Assembly (NCBI GenBank): GCA_051814705.1
Contig: JBPWQW010000001.1
Location: 992,001-1,056,000, forward strand
DNA length: 64,000 bases
Direction of reading: 5' to 3'
DNA from: Geojedonia sp051814705
GTDB taxonomy: Bacteria > Bacteroidota > Bacteroidia > Flavobacteriales > Flavobacteriaceae
Part shown: in pieces, positions 9,791-18,791 of the stretch
Layout of the letters: each line of letters starts with the position of its first letter
How positions within the stretch are numbered: the stretch's first letter is position 1
The notes under the pieces: model-generated
What the model saw: only the letters and a program-made list of their open reading frames with translations
Told to the model about the DNA's origin: nothing
Database searches by the model: none
Translations under genes and position numbers: made by a program

Positions 9791-12178
9791 ATGGACAATG
9801 ACATGAAAGACTTTAACGATAATTTAGAATCCCCATATATACTTAAAATAAGTTTCAACAAACTCTTGCAGTATTATGAAAACCTTTCAAAAAGTACTGA
9901 TGAGTTTATAGCTGCAAAAGCGAAAAGAGTATTAAAAGCACAAAGCCCTTATCCCATTTTAAGAACGGGTTTTAGCGATGTTTCTTTAGTTGATACTTAT
10001 AAAAATGAAATCAACATTATTTTACAAGATTCCTTTAGTCCAGTACTTACAAAAAATGAAATCAAGACCGCATCGATCCCATTTCATGATTTTATTTTTA
10101 ATTCTTCAGAGCGTTTTAATACTATTATTAAAACAGCGGGCAATGATTTTAAATTAAAAATCAAAAACATTTCTGAGGGTGAAATTTATATTACGGCCTG
10201 TACCGTAATCTTAAATTTTTATTATGGGTATCATGTAAATATTAAAAGGCCATATTATTACGAAATTCCAGATGCCAATGGCATAATGAGATATTATAAA
10301 ATATTATACAATGCTGATTTTTGTGAAATAATCCCAAACGAAAACGCACCTACAATTACTCAGGAAGATTATTATGAGTTATTGGATAATTTTGATGACA
10401 TTGAACTTTGGAAAACCAAATTCCCCCCTGCTAGTTATCTCTTTAAAGGCTTTGTTATTTCAAATATTTTTGATGTCACCGACGACCAATCTATATCAAA
10501 TATTAAATCGAGCTTAATATCTGAGGCGGGCCAAAAAGACGAGCATATTTTGTATGATTTTCATGATATTTTTCAATCGCTTTTAGGTATTAAAGACCTT
10601 AAAGTAGGCATCTCGATATACAATAAAGAAGAGAGTGTGTTTGAAAGAGTTTACGGGAATAGTATTAATAGTTATCTTTTAAATAATTCCGATTCTGAAA
10701 ATTGTTGTGACTCACTGTGCACATCATCATATACGACCTTAATTCAAGATAAAAAGTTTTTTGCCGTTTCTGATGTAGATAAATATTATGAAATGTCTAA
10801 AGGTCGTGCGCCTCAAATTGCCGTATTAAAAGCACAAGGTATAAAAAGCGCTATTTTGGCTCCAATTGCCAACAAAGAAACATTGTTTGGCATTTTAGAA
10901 CTGGTATCTAATAAACCAAAAGTACTGAACAGCATTAATGCAAATAAGTTGGTAGATGTCATGCCTTTTATAGTTTCTGCAGTAAAACGTTCAAAGGATG
11001 AAGAGGAAAATCTTATAGAAGCCATCATTCAACAGGAATGCACCTCCATCCACCCTAGCGTGCACTGGAGATTTAAAAAAGAAGCGAAGCGTTTTATAAA
11101 TGAACAGTTTAAGGGTAATGAAGTTTCGTTCAATAAAATCGCATTTAATAATGTTTATCCACTTTATGGTCAAATTGATATAAAAGGATCCTCTGAAGCA
11201 CGAAATAAAGCTACAATGCAAGACTTGACACTCCAGTTAAACGCTATTAAGGCTATTATTAAAAAGGCAAGCAACATTGAGAATTTACCAATTTATGAAC
11301 AGTTCATGTTTCAAATAAATCAGTATTTGGAAAATCTTGAAACGTATTTTCAGGTAGATAGCGAACAACAAATATCATCTTTCGTACTCCATGAAATAGA
11401 TCCACTATTTGATCATTTGGAAACTTTAAAATCTCTTAAAGGAGACATAGAAACCTACAGGGATAATGTTGACCCTCAGCATAAAGTTTTATATAAATAC
11501 AGAAAAGACTATGATGATACCATTGCCCTAATTAACATGGAAATGGCTTCGTTATTGGATAAAAAGCAGGTTGAGGCCCAAAGCATGTACCCTCATTTTT
11601 TTGAACGTTTTAAAACAGATGGCGTTGAACACAACATGTATATAGGGGAATCCATAACTAAAGAAGAAAGCTTTAGCTCAATCTATCTTTATAATTTAAG
11701 ATTATGGCAATTACAGGTGATGTGCGAAATGGAAAATGTATATTATCAAATGCAGCCCAATTTTCCGATACAATTGGATGTAGCATCCATGATTTTAGTT
11801 TTTAATCAGCCTTTATCCATTAGTTTTAGAATGGATGAAAAGCAATTTGACGTCGATGGTACCTATAATGCAAGGTATGAAATTGTTAAAAAACGGGTTG
11901 ATAAAGCGAATATTAGAGGAACAAAAGAACGTGTTACAGACTCAGGAAAAATTACCATCGTGTATTCTCATAAACAGGATGAGGTAGAATATTTAAAATA
12001 TGTTAGATTTTTACAATCAAAGCATTATTTGGGAGATGATCTGGAAATTGTTGAGTTGGAAGATTTACAGGCAGTAACCGGATTAAAAGCAATTAGAGTA
12101 AACATACTTTATAATAAAAACAATGAGACCAAAGCGTTTTATACGTACAACGATTTAATGAAAGAGATCAAGACCTAA
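9791..12178 (+). CDS. Large GAF-domain protein, function unknown
   Basis: 795 residues, soluble, with no signal peptide or membrane segment. A GAF-like sensory fold is suggested around residues 260-395 (the SAILAPIANKETLFGILELVS segment is the typical late strand-helix part). The N-terminal about 250 residues and the C-terminal about 400 residues are helix-rich and unassigned; the C-terminus has no kinase, GGDEF or HTH motif. ATG 9791 is used; ATG 9803 is an alternative. Its stop overlaps the stop of the convergent HD-PycTM gene by 4 bases. A cytoplasmic ligand or redox sensor scaffold is possible but unproven. Confidence 0.7.
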   Translation: MDNDMKDFNDNLESPYILKISFNKLLQYYENLSKSTDEFIAAKAKRVLKAQSPYPILRTGFSDVSLVDTYKNEINIILQDSFSPVLTKNEIKTASIPFHDFIFNSSERFNTIIKTAGNDFKLKIKNISEGEIYITACTVILNFYYGYHVNIKRPYYYEIPDANGIMRYYKILYNADFCEIIPNENAPTITQEDYYELLDNFDDIELWKTKFPPASYLFKGFVISNIFDVTDDQSISNIKSSLISEAGQKDEHILYDFHDIFQSLLGIKDLKVGISIYNKEESVFERVYGNSINSYLLNNSDSENCCDSLCTSSYTTLIQDKKFFAVSDVDKYYEMSKGRAPQIAVLKAQGIKSAILAPIANKETLFGILELVSNKPKVLNSINANKLVDVMPFIVSAVKRSKDEEENLIEAIIQQECTSIHPSVHWRFKKEAKRFINEQFKGNEVSFNKIAFNNVYPLYGQIDIKGSSEARNKATMQDLTLQLNAIKAIIKKASNIENLPIYEQFMFQINQYLENLETYFQVDSEQQISSFVLHEIDPLFDHLETLKSLKGDIETYRDNVDPQHKVLYKYRKDYDDTIALINMEMASLLDKKQVEAQSMYPHFFERFKTDGVEHNMYIGESITKEESFSSIYLYNLRLWQLQVMCEMENVYYQMQPNFPIQLDVASMILVFNQPLSISFRMDEKQFDVDGTYNARYEIVKKRVDKANIRGTKERVTDSGKITIVYSHKQDEVEYLKYVRFLQSKHYLGDDLEIVELEDLQAVTGLKAIRVNILYNKNNETKAFYTYNDLMKEIKT

Positions 12179-13371
12179 TGTCCGTAGTACTTAAATGCAA
12201 TAGCGTAAGCTAAAACACTTACAATAATCCCAACCATAAAAACAGTATAGGTTAATCTCAGTATTTTATATTTTCTGTCCAATACTTTTCCCAGAAAATA
12301 TAAATCTTTCTTCATTGAAGAATATAAGTAGTCTCTATCCTGCATCATTTCGCCCATAGCCCATTCAAAATCTGGAAGGCTCATTTTATGGAAATTTCCA
12401 AAAAACAGCAGGTTTACTTTTTTATTGGCAACATCTTCTTTGGTAAACTTTCCGTTAGTGACATTTGGTCTAGTGGCCAGCACGGATAAAATCATAGATG
12501 CCACAGTAAATAATACAAAAATCACCGTTGGATAAATTAAGTAAGCATTAGAGGCATTGTCTAATTTTGAAACTAAATTTGAAAGGACAAGAGAAACAAT
12601 TATGGCATTGACCGATAATAAAATATTGGCCTTTGTGTCGGCAATATCACTTAATGAAATATGATTTCTAAGCGTTACTCTAAACATGGTTTCAATGCCT
12701 CTTTCTGGCAGAGCCACTTTGTTTTTCTTGAAATCCAGTTCTTGTTTTTTTTGTTTTAGCTTTGTATTTACGCCATTAAGCTTATTTTGAAGCTTTAATA
12801 ATCTTGATAAGTTTTTTCCTTTGGTTTTGTCCCAAATGGAAGATGCTTCATCTGTAAAAAAGCGATGTTTATGGGTAAGAAAATCAATATTTTCTTGTAA
12901 CCACTCCGCTTCTTTTAATGTTTTATTGCAGGTTAACTCCCATTCTTTTCTTAAGAGCTCTGTAACAATCACAAAATCTTTGCTCCCAAGATGGCCAGAG
13001 TCCGCATCGCGAATAATTTTTTCTAGTTGAGTCTTGGGCTCGTAACCTAATTGTGTTGCAAGGATTAGATTTGAAACGAATTCAATCTGATGTTGTGGGC
13101 AATTTTGAGATTTGAGAAACGATGTTGCAATAGAGGCACTTTTCTCTTCATGCTTTTCAATGGCTTTGGTGTAACCCGTGTCATGAAACCAAGCACTTAT
13201 GAGCAACAACGCTTTTTGTTCTTCATCTAGACCAGATAGATCTGCAAGTTTGGAAGCATTAAAAACCACGTTTTGAGTATGGGCAAGATTGTGGAATGTG
13301 TAACCGCTATCCAATTCTTCATTGATAAGATGAATAACAAATTTTTCAGTTTTTGCAACTAAGTCTTCCAT
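12175..13371 (-). CDS. HD-domain protein with C-terminal PycTM-like (Pycsar effector) membrane module
   Basis: 398 residues in two parts. The N-terminal HD-type phosphohydrolase fold has H27/H31 (HNLAH), H63-D64 (WFHDTGY) and D122/D124 (RDADSGH), so metal ligands are present. After a charged coiled-coil-like linker (185-215) comes the motif RGIETMFRVTLRNHISLSD (224-242), DTKANILLSVNA, and membrane segments at about 250-266, 278-299 and 372-395. This arrangement matches the PycTM/DUF5706 family, whose members include Pycsar antiphage effectors. Here the sensor half is a putative nucleotide phosphohydrolase. No pyrimidine cyclase gene is adjacent, so a role in defence is not established; the fusion is common in flavobacteria as far as I recall. 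Confidence 0.78.
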   Translation of the reverse strand: MEDLVAKTEKFVIHLINEELDSGYTFHNLAHTQNVVFNASKLADLSGLDEEQKALLLISAWFHDTGYTKAIEKHEEKSASIATSFLKSQNCPQHQIEFVSNLILATQLGYEPKTQLEKIIRDADSGHLGSKDFVIVTELLRKEWELTCNKTLKEAEWLQENIDFLTHKHRFFTDEASSIWDKTKGKNLSRLLKLQNKLNGVNTKLKQKKQELDFKKNKVALPERGIETMFRVTLRNHISLSDIADTKANILLSVNAIIVSLVLSNLVSKLDNASNAYLIYPTVIFVLFTVASMILSVLATRPNVTNGKFTKEDVANKKVNLLFFGNFHKMSLPDFEWAMGEMMQDRDYLYSSMKKDLYFLGKVLDRKYKILRLTYTVFMVGIIVSVLAYAIAFKYYGH

Positions 13372-13558
13372 GGCAAGAAATGATTTTAGTAAAAATACTA
13401 AACTTTGATGAATGTAAAATAAAGGTTTTATTTTGTCGTAAATTTAACCGAAGATTTCAGTAGCCTTCAAAATAAATGTATTGTAAGTCAATTCAAGTAA
13501 TTGCGACCAGAAGAGCATTGAAATGTATAGATAATAAACACATAAAGGAAATAAGAAC

Positions 13559-14008
13559 ATGTTAACTTGGAAAGAAGTCCTAAATTTTGCAGTTCATGGA
13601 AATCCAAAACCAGATACAAGATTAGAAAAAACAGATGAAGAATGGCGCGCTATTTTGACTCCAGAACAATTCAAAATTACACGTAAAAAAGCCACAGAAG
13701 CTCCAGGTACTGGCGCGTTTTGCAATATTCACGATGCTGGTAAATATAATTGTGCCTGTTGTAATACGCCAATGTTTGATTCGACCATTAAATTTGAATC
13801 TGGAACAGGTTGGCCCAGTTTTACTCAACCGATAAAAGAAAACGCCATTAAATATATAAAAGACTCCTCTTTTGGTATGGTTAGGGTCGAGGTGATGTGC
13901 AATACCTGTGATGCTCATTTAGGTCATGTGTTTCCCGATGGACCTAAACCAAGCGGACTGCGATATTGCATTAATTCTGAATCGATGATATTAGAGAAAC
14001 ACGTGTAG
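13559..14008 (+). CDS. msrB: Peptide-methionine (R)-S-oxide reductase MsrB
   Basis: 149 residues. Structural zinc Cys pairs are visible (CACC about residues 64-67 and CNTC about 120-123), together with the catalytic RYCINS (C137) and the family motifs GTGWPSF and LGHVFPDGP. It reduces methionine-R-sulfoxide in proteins. No signal peptide, so cytoplasmic. The stop is 2 bases before msrA, which repairs the S-epimer: a translationally linked repair pair. Confidence 0.95.
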   Translation: MLTWKEVLNFAVHGNPKPDTRLEKTDEEWRAILTPEQFKITRKKATEAPGTGAFCNIHDAGKYNCACCNTPMFDSTIKFESGTGWPSFTQPIKENAIKYIKDSSFGMVRVEVMCNTCDAHLGHVFPDGPKPSGLRYCINSESMILEKHV

Positions 14009-14010
14009 CC

Positions 14011-14550
14011 ATGGAAGATCTAAAATTGGAATTAGCAACATTTGGTGGGGGTTGTTTTTGGTGTACCGAAGCGGTTTTTCAAGAAGTAAAAGGCGTAGAA
14101 AACATAGTTTCTGGTTATACAGGAGGAACAGCTCCAGGCAAACCCACATACAGAGAAGTCTGCTCTGGCTTGACCGGTCATGCCGAGGTGATTCAAATCA
14201 CATTCAATCCATCTGTAATATCGTATGAAGATTTGGTTACTATTTTTATGACCACACATGATCCCACAACTTTAAATAGACAAGGTGGTGATGTAGGAAC
14301 GCAATATCGTTCCGTTATCTACTATCATGATGAAGCACAGAAGAACATTGCGGAAGCGGCTATAAAAAGCTTATCAAAATATTTTGATAACGATATTGTT
14401 ACCGAAATCAGTCCTTTAGGTATATTTTATAATGCCGAAGACTATCATCAAAATTACTATGCCAACAATCAATCTCAAGGCTATTGTAGTTTTGTCATAA
14501 CTCCAAAATTGTCAAAACTCCGTAAACTTCATGCCGACAAATTAAAATAA
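14011..14550 (+). CDS. msrA: Peptide-methionine (S)-S-oxide reductase MsrA
   Basis: 179 residues. The signature GGGCFWCTEAVF holds catalytic C15 with C18 beside it. Other family motifs are GYTGG, GHAEV, HDPTTLNRQGGDVGTQYRS and EDYHQNY. It reduces methionine-S-sulfoxide. It begins 2 bases after msrB and lacks a signal peptide. Confidence 0.95.
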   Translation: MEDLKLELATFGGGCFWCTEAVFQEVKGVENIVSGYTGGTAPGKPTYREVCSGLTGHAEVIQITFNPSVISYEDLVTIFMTTHDPTTLNRQGGDVGTQYRSVIYYHDEAQKNIAEAAIKSLSKYFDNDIVTEISPLGIFYNAEDYHQNYYANNQSQGYCSFVITPKLSKLRKLHADKLK

Positions 14551-14615
14551 TAATTCAATATCAAATAAAGCTGTAATCTATTAGTAAATTGAGCTAAAGT
14601 CAATTTTGATTTTAA

Positions 14616-14623
14616 TAGTTTTG
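14616..14623 (+). promoter_or_regulatory. -7 promoter element for tesB
   Basis: TAGTTTTG matches TAnnTTTG, 20 bases before the tesB ATG at 14644. A TTG lies 24 bases upstream (14589), slightly beyond the usual spacing. Confidence 0.4.
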
Positions 14624-14643
14624 GCTTCTAAAAAAAATTTAAA

Positions 14644-15510
14644 ATGACATCAGTACATGATTTGCTAAAACTTTTAACTTTAGATAAAGTCGAAGAAAAC
14701 CAATTTAAAGGGGTTAGCGAAACGGTTGGTAGCCCTAATGTGTTTGGGGGTCAGGTCTTGGCGCAAGCTATCAATGCGGCCAGTAGAACAATTACCAATC
14801 ATAGGGTTTTGCATTCCATGCATGCTTACTTTTTGGAGGCTGGAGATTTGAAATCGCCAATTATGTATAACGTAAGCATCGTTAGAGATGGTGGGAGCTT
14901 CTCGGTTAGAAGGGTTACTGCACAACAAAACAATAAAACGATTTTTATATTATCGGCATCATTTCACAGAAAAGAAGAAGGCTATAATCACCAAATCGAA
15001 ATGAAATCGGGCATAAAGCAGCCTGAAGAGTTATTAAGCTGGACAGATATTTTACATCAATTTGGAGATGTTTTGCCAAAATATATCAAAACCCTTTTTG
15101 AGATCGAGCGCCCCGTAGAATTTAAACCAACAGTTATAGTTAATCCTTTGGACCGTAAAGATCTTCAGCCCATTAGCGATGTTTGGTTTAAGCTTAAAGG
15201 AGACGCTTCTGGTTTGGACTTGGTGACAAAGCAACAAATTTTAACTTATATTTCCGACTATAATATTTTGGGTTCGGCACTTAATTCCCATGCGAGTAAA
15301 GCACATTGGGGTAATACACGAACCGCAAGTTTGGACCATTCCATGTGGTATTTTAGGGATTTTGATTTTAACGATTGGTTGTTGTATTCTATGGAATCGC
15401 CCAATGCCTCAAATGCTAGAGGTTTTGCCAGAGGAAATATTTTTTCAAGAGATGGAATCCTTATTGCATCTGTTGCACAAGAAGGATTAATGAGACCCTT
15501 AAATAAATAA
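14644..15510 (+). CDS. tesB: Acyl-CoA thioesterase II (TesB family)
   Basis: 288 residues, the standard length of the double-hotdog TesB enzymes. N-terminal hotdog motifs are VFGGQVLAQAI and LHSMHAYFLEAG; the C-terminal hotdog contains ASLDHSMWYF, with the conserved Asp of the active site. It hydrolyses fatty acyl-CoA thioesters in the cytoplasm. Its stop codon overlaps the next gene's ATG by one base. Confidence 0.92.
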   Translation: MTSVHDLLKLLTLDKVEENQFKGVSETVGSPNVFGGQVLAQAINAASRTITNHRVLHSMHAYFLEAGDLKSPIMYNVSIVRDGGSFSVRRVTAQQNNKTIFILSASFHRKEEGYNHQIEMKSGIKQPEELLSWTDILHQFGDVLPKYIKTLFEIERPVEFKPTVIVNPLDRKDLQPISDVWFKLKGDASGLDLVTKQQILTYISDYNILGSALNSHASKAHWGNTRTASLDHSMWYFRDFDFNDWLLYSMESPNASNARGFARGNIFSRDGILIASVAQEGLMRPLNK

Positions 15511-16721
15511 TGAACACGTATCATGTTATCATCGTTGGAGGAGGAGCAGCCGGTTTTTTTGCCGCTATCAATATAGCTGAACAGAACCAAAATCTAAAAG
15601 TGGCCATTCTCGAACGCGGAAATACAGGATTACAAAAAGTGAAAGTATCTGGTGGTGGACGCTGCAACGTCACCCACGCCGAATTTATACCTCAAGAATT
15701 GGTGTTAAATTACCCAAGAGGTGAAAAGGAATTATTGGGTCCTTTTCATCAATTTATGACAGGAGACACCATGGAATGGTTTGAAAAACGAGGTGTTACA
15801 TTAAAAATTGAAGACGATGGACGTATGTTTCCTGTATCGGATTCGTCCCAAACTATTATTGATTGTTTTTTAAAAGAAGCCAAAACGTATAACATTGATA
15901 TTTTATACAACCATTCCGTTAAAACCATTGAAAATCAAAACCAAATCTGGCATTTATCAACTTCTGAAGGCGAATTCAAAACGGAAAAAGTGGTTATAGC
16001 AACAGGAAGCAATCCTAAAGTTTGGCAACTTCTTGAAAATTTAGGCCATAGTATTTCACAACCAGTTCCATCATTGTTTACATTCAATATTAAAGACGCG
16101 CGCATTAAAGATATTCCGGGAGTTGTGGTTCAAAATGTGGAAGTCAAGGTTTTAGGTGCCGATTTGGTTTCAGAAGGCCCCCTGTTGATTACCCATTGGG
16201 GCATGAGCGCTCCCTCCATTTTAAAATTATCAGCATTTGGAGCACTGGAATTGGCTAAAATGGAATATAAGTTTACAATAGAAATTAATTTTATAAGACA
16301 AACTTTTGAAGACTGTCTCGATCAATTAAAGGACTTAAAGCAGCAATTATCTAAGAAAACAGTGTTCAAATCAGTTCAGTTTGACTTGCCAAAACGGTTT
16401 TGGCAACAATTGGTTTTGGCTTCAGAAATGAATACAGAAACACGTTGGGCCGATATGAATAAGGCTCAATTGGAAGGGTTGGCAAATCAATTAACTAAGG
16501 CAAGGTTTCAAGTTGATGGAAAAAGCACATTCAAGGAAGAATTTGTAACCGCTGGAGGCGTAGACCTTAAAGAAGTCAATTTTAAGACTTTTGAAAGTAA
16601 GCTGAACCCAGGACTCTATTTTGCAGGTGAGGTTTTAAATATTGATGCTGTAACAGGAGGTTTTAATTTTCAAAATGCATGGACAGGTGCATATATTGTA
16701 GCAAAATCAATTTCAGGATGA
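15510..16721 (+). CDS. FAD-dependent oxidoreductase, HI0933/BaiN-like family
   Basis: 403 residues. The N-terminal Rossmann motif VGGGAAGFFAA (about 8-18) and the family signature KVSGGGRCNVTH (about 45-56) are clear. The C-terminal GLYFAGEVLNIDAVTGGFN is the second FAD-contact motif that closes this family. Most members have no established substrate. It overlaps tesB by one base and the DUF1697 gene by four, so it belongs to one transcript of unrelated-looking genes. Confidence 0.88.
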   Translation: MNTYHVIIVGGGAAGFFAAINIAEQNQNLKVAILERGNTGLQKVKVSGGGRCNVTHAEFIPQELVLNYPRGEKELLGPFHQFMTGDTMEWFEKRGVTLKIEDDGRMFPVSDSSQTIIDCFLKEAKTYNIDILYNHSVKTIENQNQIWHLSTSEGEFKTEKVVIATGSNPKVWQLLENLGHSISQPVPSLFTFNIKDARIKDIPGVVVQNVEVKVLGADLVSEGPLLITHWGMSAPSILKLSAFGALELAKMEYKFTIEINFIRQTFEDCLDQLKDLKQQLSKKTVFKSVQFDLPKRFWQQLVLASEMNTETRWADMNKAQLEGLANQLTKARFQVDGKSTFKEEFVTAGGVDLKEVNFKTFESKLNPGLYFAGEVLNIDAVTGGFNFQNAWTGAYIVAKSISG

Positions 16722-17260
16722 ATACTTATATCGCACTTTTAAAAGGTATAAACGTTGGAGGACATAAAAAAGTCCCCATGTCAGAATTAAGGGAGATACT
16801 CTCAAAATCTGGATATGAAAATGTGCGAACCTATATTCAAAGTGGGAATGTCATTTTGCAATCTTCAGAAGGATCTATTCAAAAAATTGAAGCCACAATT
16901 AAGAGCGCTATTTTAGATTATTTTGGATTCGAGGTGTCTGTATTAGTAAAAACAGCGTCTGAGTTAAAGCGAATTTTTGAAAGCTCACCCTTTTCAGAAG
17001 AAAAAAAGAAAACCAGTTATTTTATGATGTTGCACGATACTCCACAAGCAGAATTAGTTAAAATGGCTTCAGAGAAAACCTATGAAGACGAAGAGTATAA
17101 AATCATAAAGGATTGTATTTACTTTTTCTGCGCCAAAGGGTATGGTCAAGCAAAATTTAATATCAATTTTTTCGAACGTAAGCTAAATACATTTGCAACT
17201 TCTAGAAACTATAACACAATGCTAAAGTTGTTATCTTTGTCGCAAGAACGTGAACCGTAA
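16718..17260 (+). CDS. DUF1697 family protein
   Basis: 180 residues from the ATG at 16718, which overlaps the preceding stop (ATGA). An upstream ATG at 16679 would add 13 residues inside the flavoprotein and is less likely. The N-terminus YIALLKGINVGGHKKVPM and the segment YIQSGNVIL are the DUF1697 hallmarks. Function is unknown; the fold is a small alpha/beta protein. Its stop overlaps the mvaD start by one base. Confidence 0.88.
   Translation: MNTYIALLKGINVGGHKKVPMSELREILSKSGYENVRTYIQSGNVILQSSEGSIQKIEATIKSAILDYFGFEVSVLVKTASELKRIFESSPFSEEKKKTSYFMMLHDTPQAELVKMASEKTYEDEEYKIIKDCIYFFCAKGYGQAKFNINFFERKLNTFATSRNYNTMLKLLSLSQEREP
17232..17239 (+). promoter_or_regulatory. Internal -7 element that could drive mvaD
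   Basis: TATCTTTG is a perfect TAnnTTTG match inside the last codons of the DUF1697 gene, 21 bases before the mvaD ATG. It could give the mevalonate genes their own transcript. No TTG at -33 was found. Confidence 0.4.
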
Positions 17261-18342
17261 TGACTGAGAAAGATTTTATTTCAAAATCAAATTCCAACCT
17301 AATTGAAAGCGGGCGTGTTACTTGGGAATCTCCAAGTAATATCGCACTTGTAAAATATTGGGGAAAAAAGAAAGGTCAAATACCTGCAAACCCCTCCATA
17401 AGTTTTACGCTCAATACTTCTAAAACCAAGACAACTTTATCCTATTCAAAAAAAGAAGACCAGTCTAATTTTGATTTTGAAGTGTATTTGGATGGAGTTA
17501 AAAAGGACGATTTTAAACCAAAAATCCAAACTTTTTTTGAGCGAATAGAATTGTATTTGCCTTTTTTGAAAGCGTTTCATTTTAAAATTGAAACTTCAAA
17601 TACATTTCCTCACAGTTCAGGAATTGCTTCATCAGCATCAGGTATGAGTGCCTTGGCATTGTGCTTAATGAGTATTGAAAAGCAGCTCAATCTAAAAATG
17701 ACATCGGAATATTTCTATCAAAAAGCATCATTTTTGGCAAGGTTAGGATCGGGTAGCGCCTGCCGAAGTATTGAGGGTGATCTTATGGTTTGGGGCAAAT
17801 CGGATGCGGTTGAAAGCAGTTCTAATCTATTTGCGATAAAGTATCCATATAAAATTCATGAAAATTTTAAAGGCTATCAAGACACCATTCTATTGGTCGA
17901 TAAAGGTGAAAAACAAGTAAGTAGTACAGTGGGACACAATTTGATGCACAACCATCCCTATGCAAAACAACGATTTCAGCAGGCACATGATAACCTTAAA
18001 AGGCTCAAACCGATTTTTGAATCTGGAGATTTGAATGAATTTATTGCAGTAATTGAAAGTGAAGCCTTGACGTTACATGCCATGATGATGAGCAGTTCAC
18101 CCTATTTTATTTTAATGAAGCCAAATACCTTAGAAATAATCCACAAGATTTGGGATTTTAGAATGAGAACTAAGTTGCCCATAGGATTTACTTTGGATGC
18201 AGGCGCTAATGTTCATGTTCTTTATCCAAAGCATGAGGCCCATGCTATTTTGGAATTTATTAAAAGCGAGTTAGTTGCATATTGTGAAAACGGACACTAT
18301 ATTTGCGACGAAATTGGCTTTGGGTGCTCGATTAATGAATAA
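17260..18342 (+). CDS. mvaD: Diphosphomevalonate decarboxylase
   Basis: 360 residues. N-terminal WESPSNIALVKYWGKK is the family's substrate loop; SSGIASSASGMSALAL is the GHMP glycine/serine loop; the C-terminal LDAGANVHVLYP carries the conserved Asp of the active site. It makes isopentenyl diphosphate from mevalonate 5-diphosphate with ATP, in the cytoplasm. The mevalonate kinase gene follows after the four-helix-bundle gene; HMG-CoA reductase and another GHMP kinase are near 50-53 kb. Confidence 0.94.
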   Translation: MTEKDFISKSNSNLIESGRVTWESPSNIALVKYWGKKKGQIPANPSISFTLNTSKTKTTLSYSKKEDQSNFDFEVYLDGVKKDDFKPKIQTFFERIELYLPFLKAFHFKIETSNTFPHSSGIASSASGMSALALCLMSIEKQLNLKMTSEYFYQKASFLARLGSGSACRSIEGDLMVWGKSDAVESSSNLFAIKYPYKIHENFKGYQDTILLVDKGEKQVSSTVGHNLMHNHPYAKQRFQQAHDNLKRLKPIFESGDLNEFIAVIESEALTLHAMMMSSSPYFILMKPNTLEIIHKIWDFRMRTKLPIGFTLDAGANVHVLYPKHEAHAILEFIKSELVAYCENGHYICDEIGFGCSINE

Positions 18343-18405
18343 TTAAAAATGAAGAATGAATAATTAAATAGATTATTTTAGACGGATAAACTTAAATTAT
18401 TCATT
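18334..18405. repeat. AT-rich repeats flanking the four-helix-bundle gene start
   Basis: AATGAATAATTAAA occurs twice in direct orientation (18334-18347 and 18355-18368). An inverted copy with an 11-base perfect core (AATTATTCATT, 18395-18405) ends just before the next ATG. The first copy overlaps the mvaD stop. The arrangement suggests a remnant of insertion, but the AT-rich composition makes chance matches possible. Confidence 0.5.
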
Positions 18406-18753
18406 ATGAAACCAAACATTATTAAAGACAAGAGTTTTGATTTTGCGGTTGAAATCGTCAATCTTTACAAAAATTTGGCGCATAACAAAAAGGAATTTGT
18501 AATGTCAAGACAATTGTTGAAATCTGGAACATCAATTGGAGCCAATGTTAGAGAGGCAGAATTTGCTCAAAGTAAACCTGACTTCACGAATAAAATGTCT
18601 ATTAGTTTAAAAGAAGCCAACGAAACAGACTATTGGATAGATTTACTCCATGCAACTGATTTTTTGAATTTGGATGAATTTGAAAAATATAAACCTAAAT
18701 CGCAGGAAATGTTAAGATTATTGGTTAGTATTGTAAAATCATCCAAAGAATAA
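18406..18753 (+). CDS. Four-helix bundle protein (S23/23S rRNA intervening-sequence family)
   Basis: 115 residues, almost wholly helical. The segment SRQLLKSGTSIGANVREAEFA followed by KISLKEANET-like text (here MSISLKEANETDYWIDLL) is diagnostic of the four-helix bundle family first seen in 23S rRNA intervening sequences. Its molecular role is unknown. It sits between mvaD and mevalonate kinase, with no link to isoprenoids, and is bordered by short AT-rich repeats. It therefore looks like an insertion into a former mvaD-mvk operon. Confidence 0.9.
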   Translation: MKPNIIKDKSFDFAVEIVNLYKNLAHNKKEFVMSRQLLKSGTSIGANVREAEFAQSKPDFTNKMSISLKEANETDYWIDLLHATDFLNLDEFEKYKPKSQEMLRLLVSIVKSSKE

Positions 18754-18757
18754 TTGT

Positions 18758-18765
18758 TAATTTTG
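18758..18765 (+). promoter_or_regulatory. -7 promoter element for mevalonate kinase
   Basis: TAATTTTG matches TAnnTTTG, 26 bases before the ATG at 18792. TTG at 18731-18733 lies 24 bases upstream, close to a -33 position. It would allow expression despite the intervening four-helix-bundle gene. Confidence 0.45.
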
Positions 18766-18791
18766 CATTATTAAATTTTCATTAAATTAAA

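Noticed and set aside
12175..13371. A full Pycsar defence operon
   Set aside because: No pyrimidine cyclase is encoded next to the PycTM-like gene; the convergent GAF protein has no cyclase motif.
13622..13918. Minus-strand ORF of 98 codons inside msrB
   Set aside because: Shadow ORF; the + strand frame has all MsrB catalytic and zinc residues.
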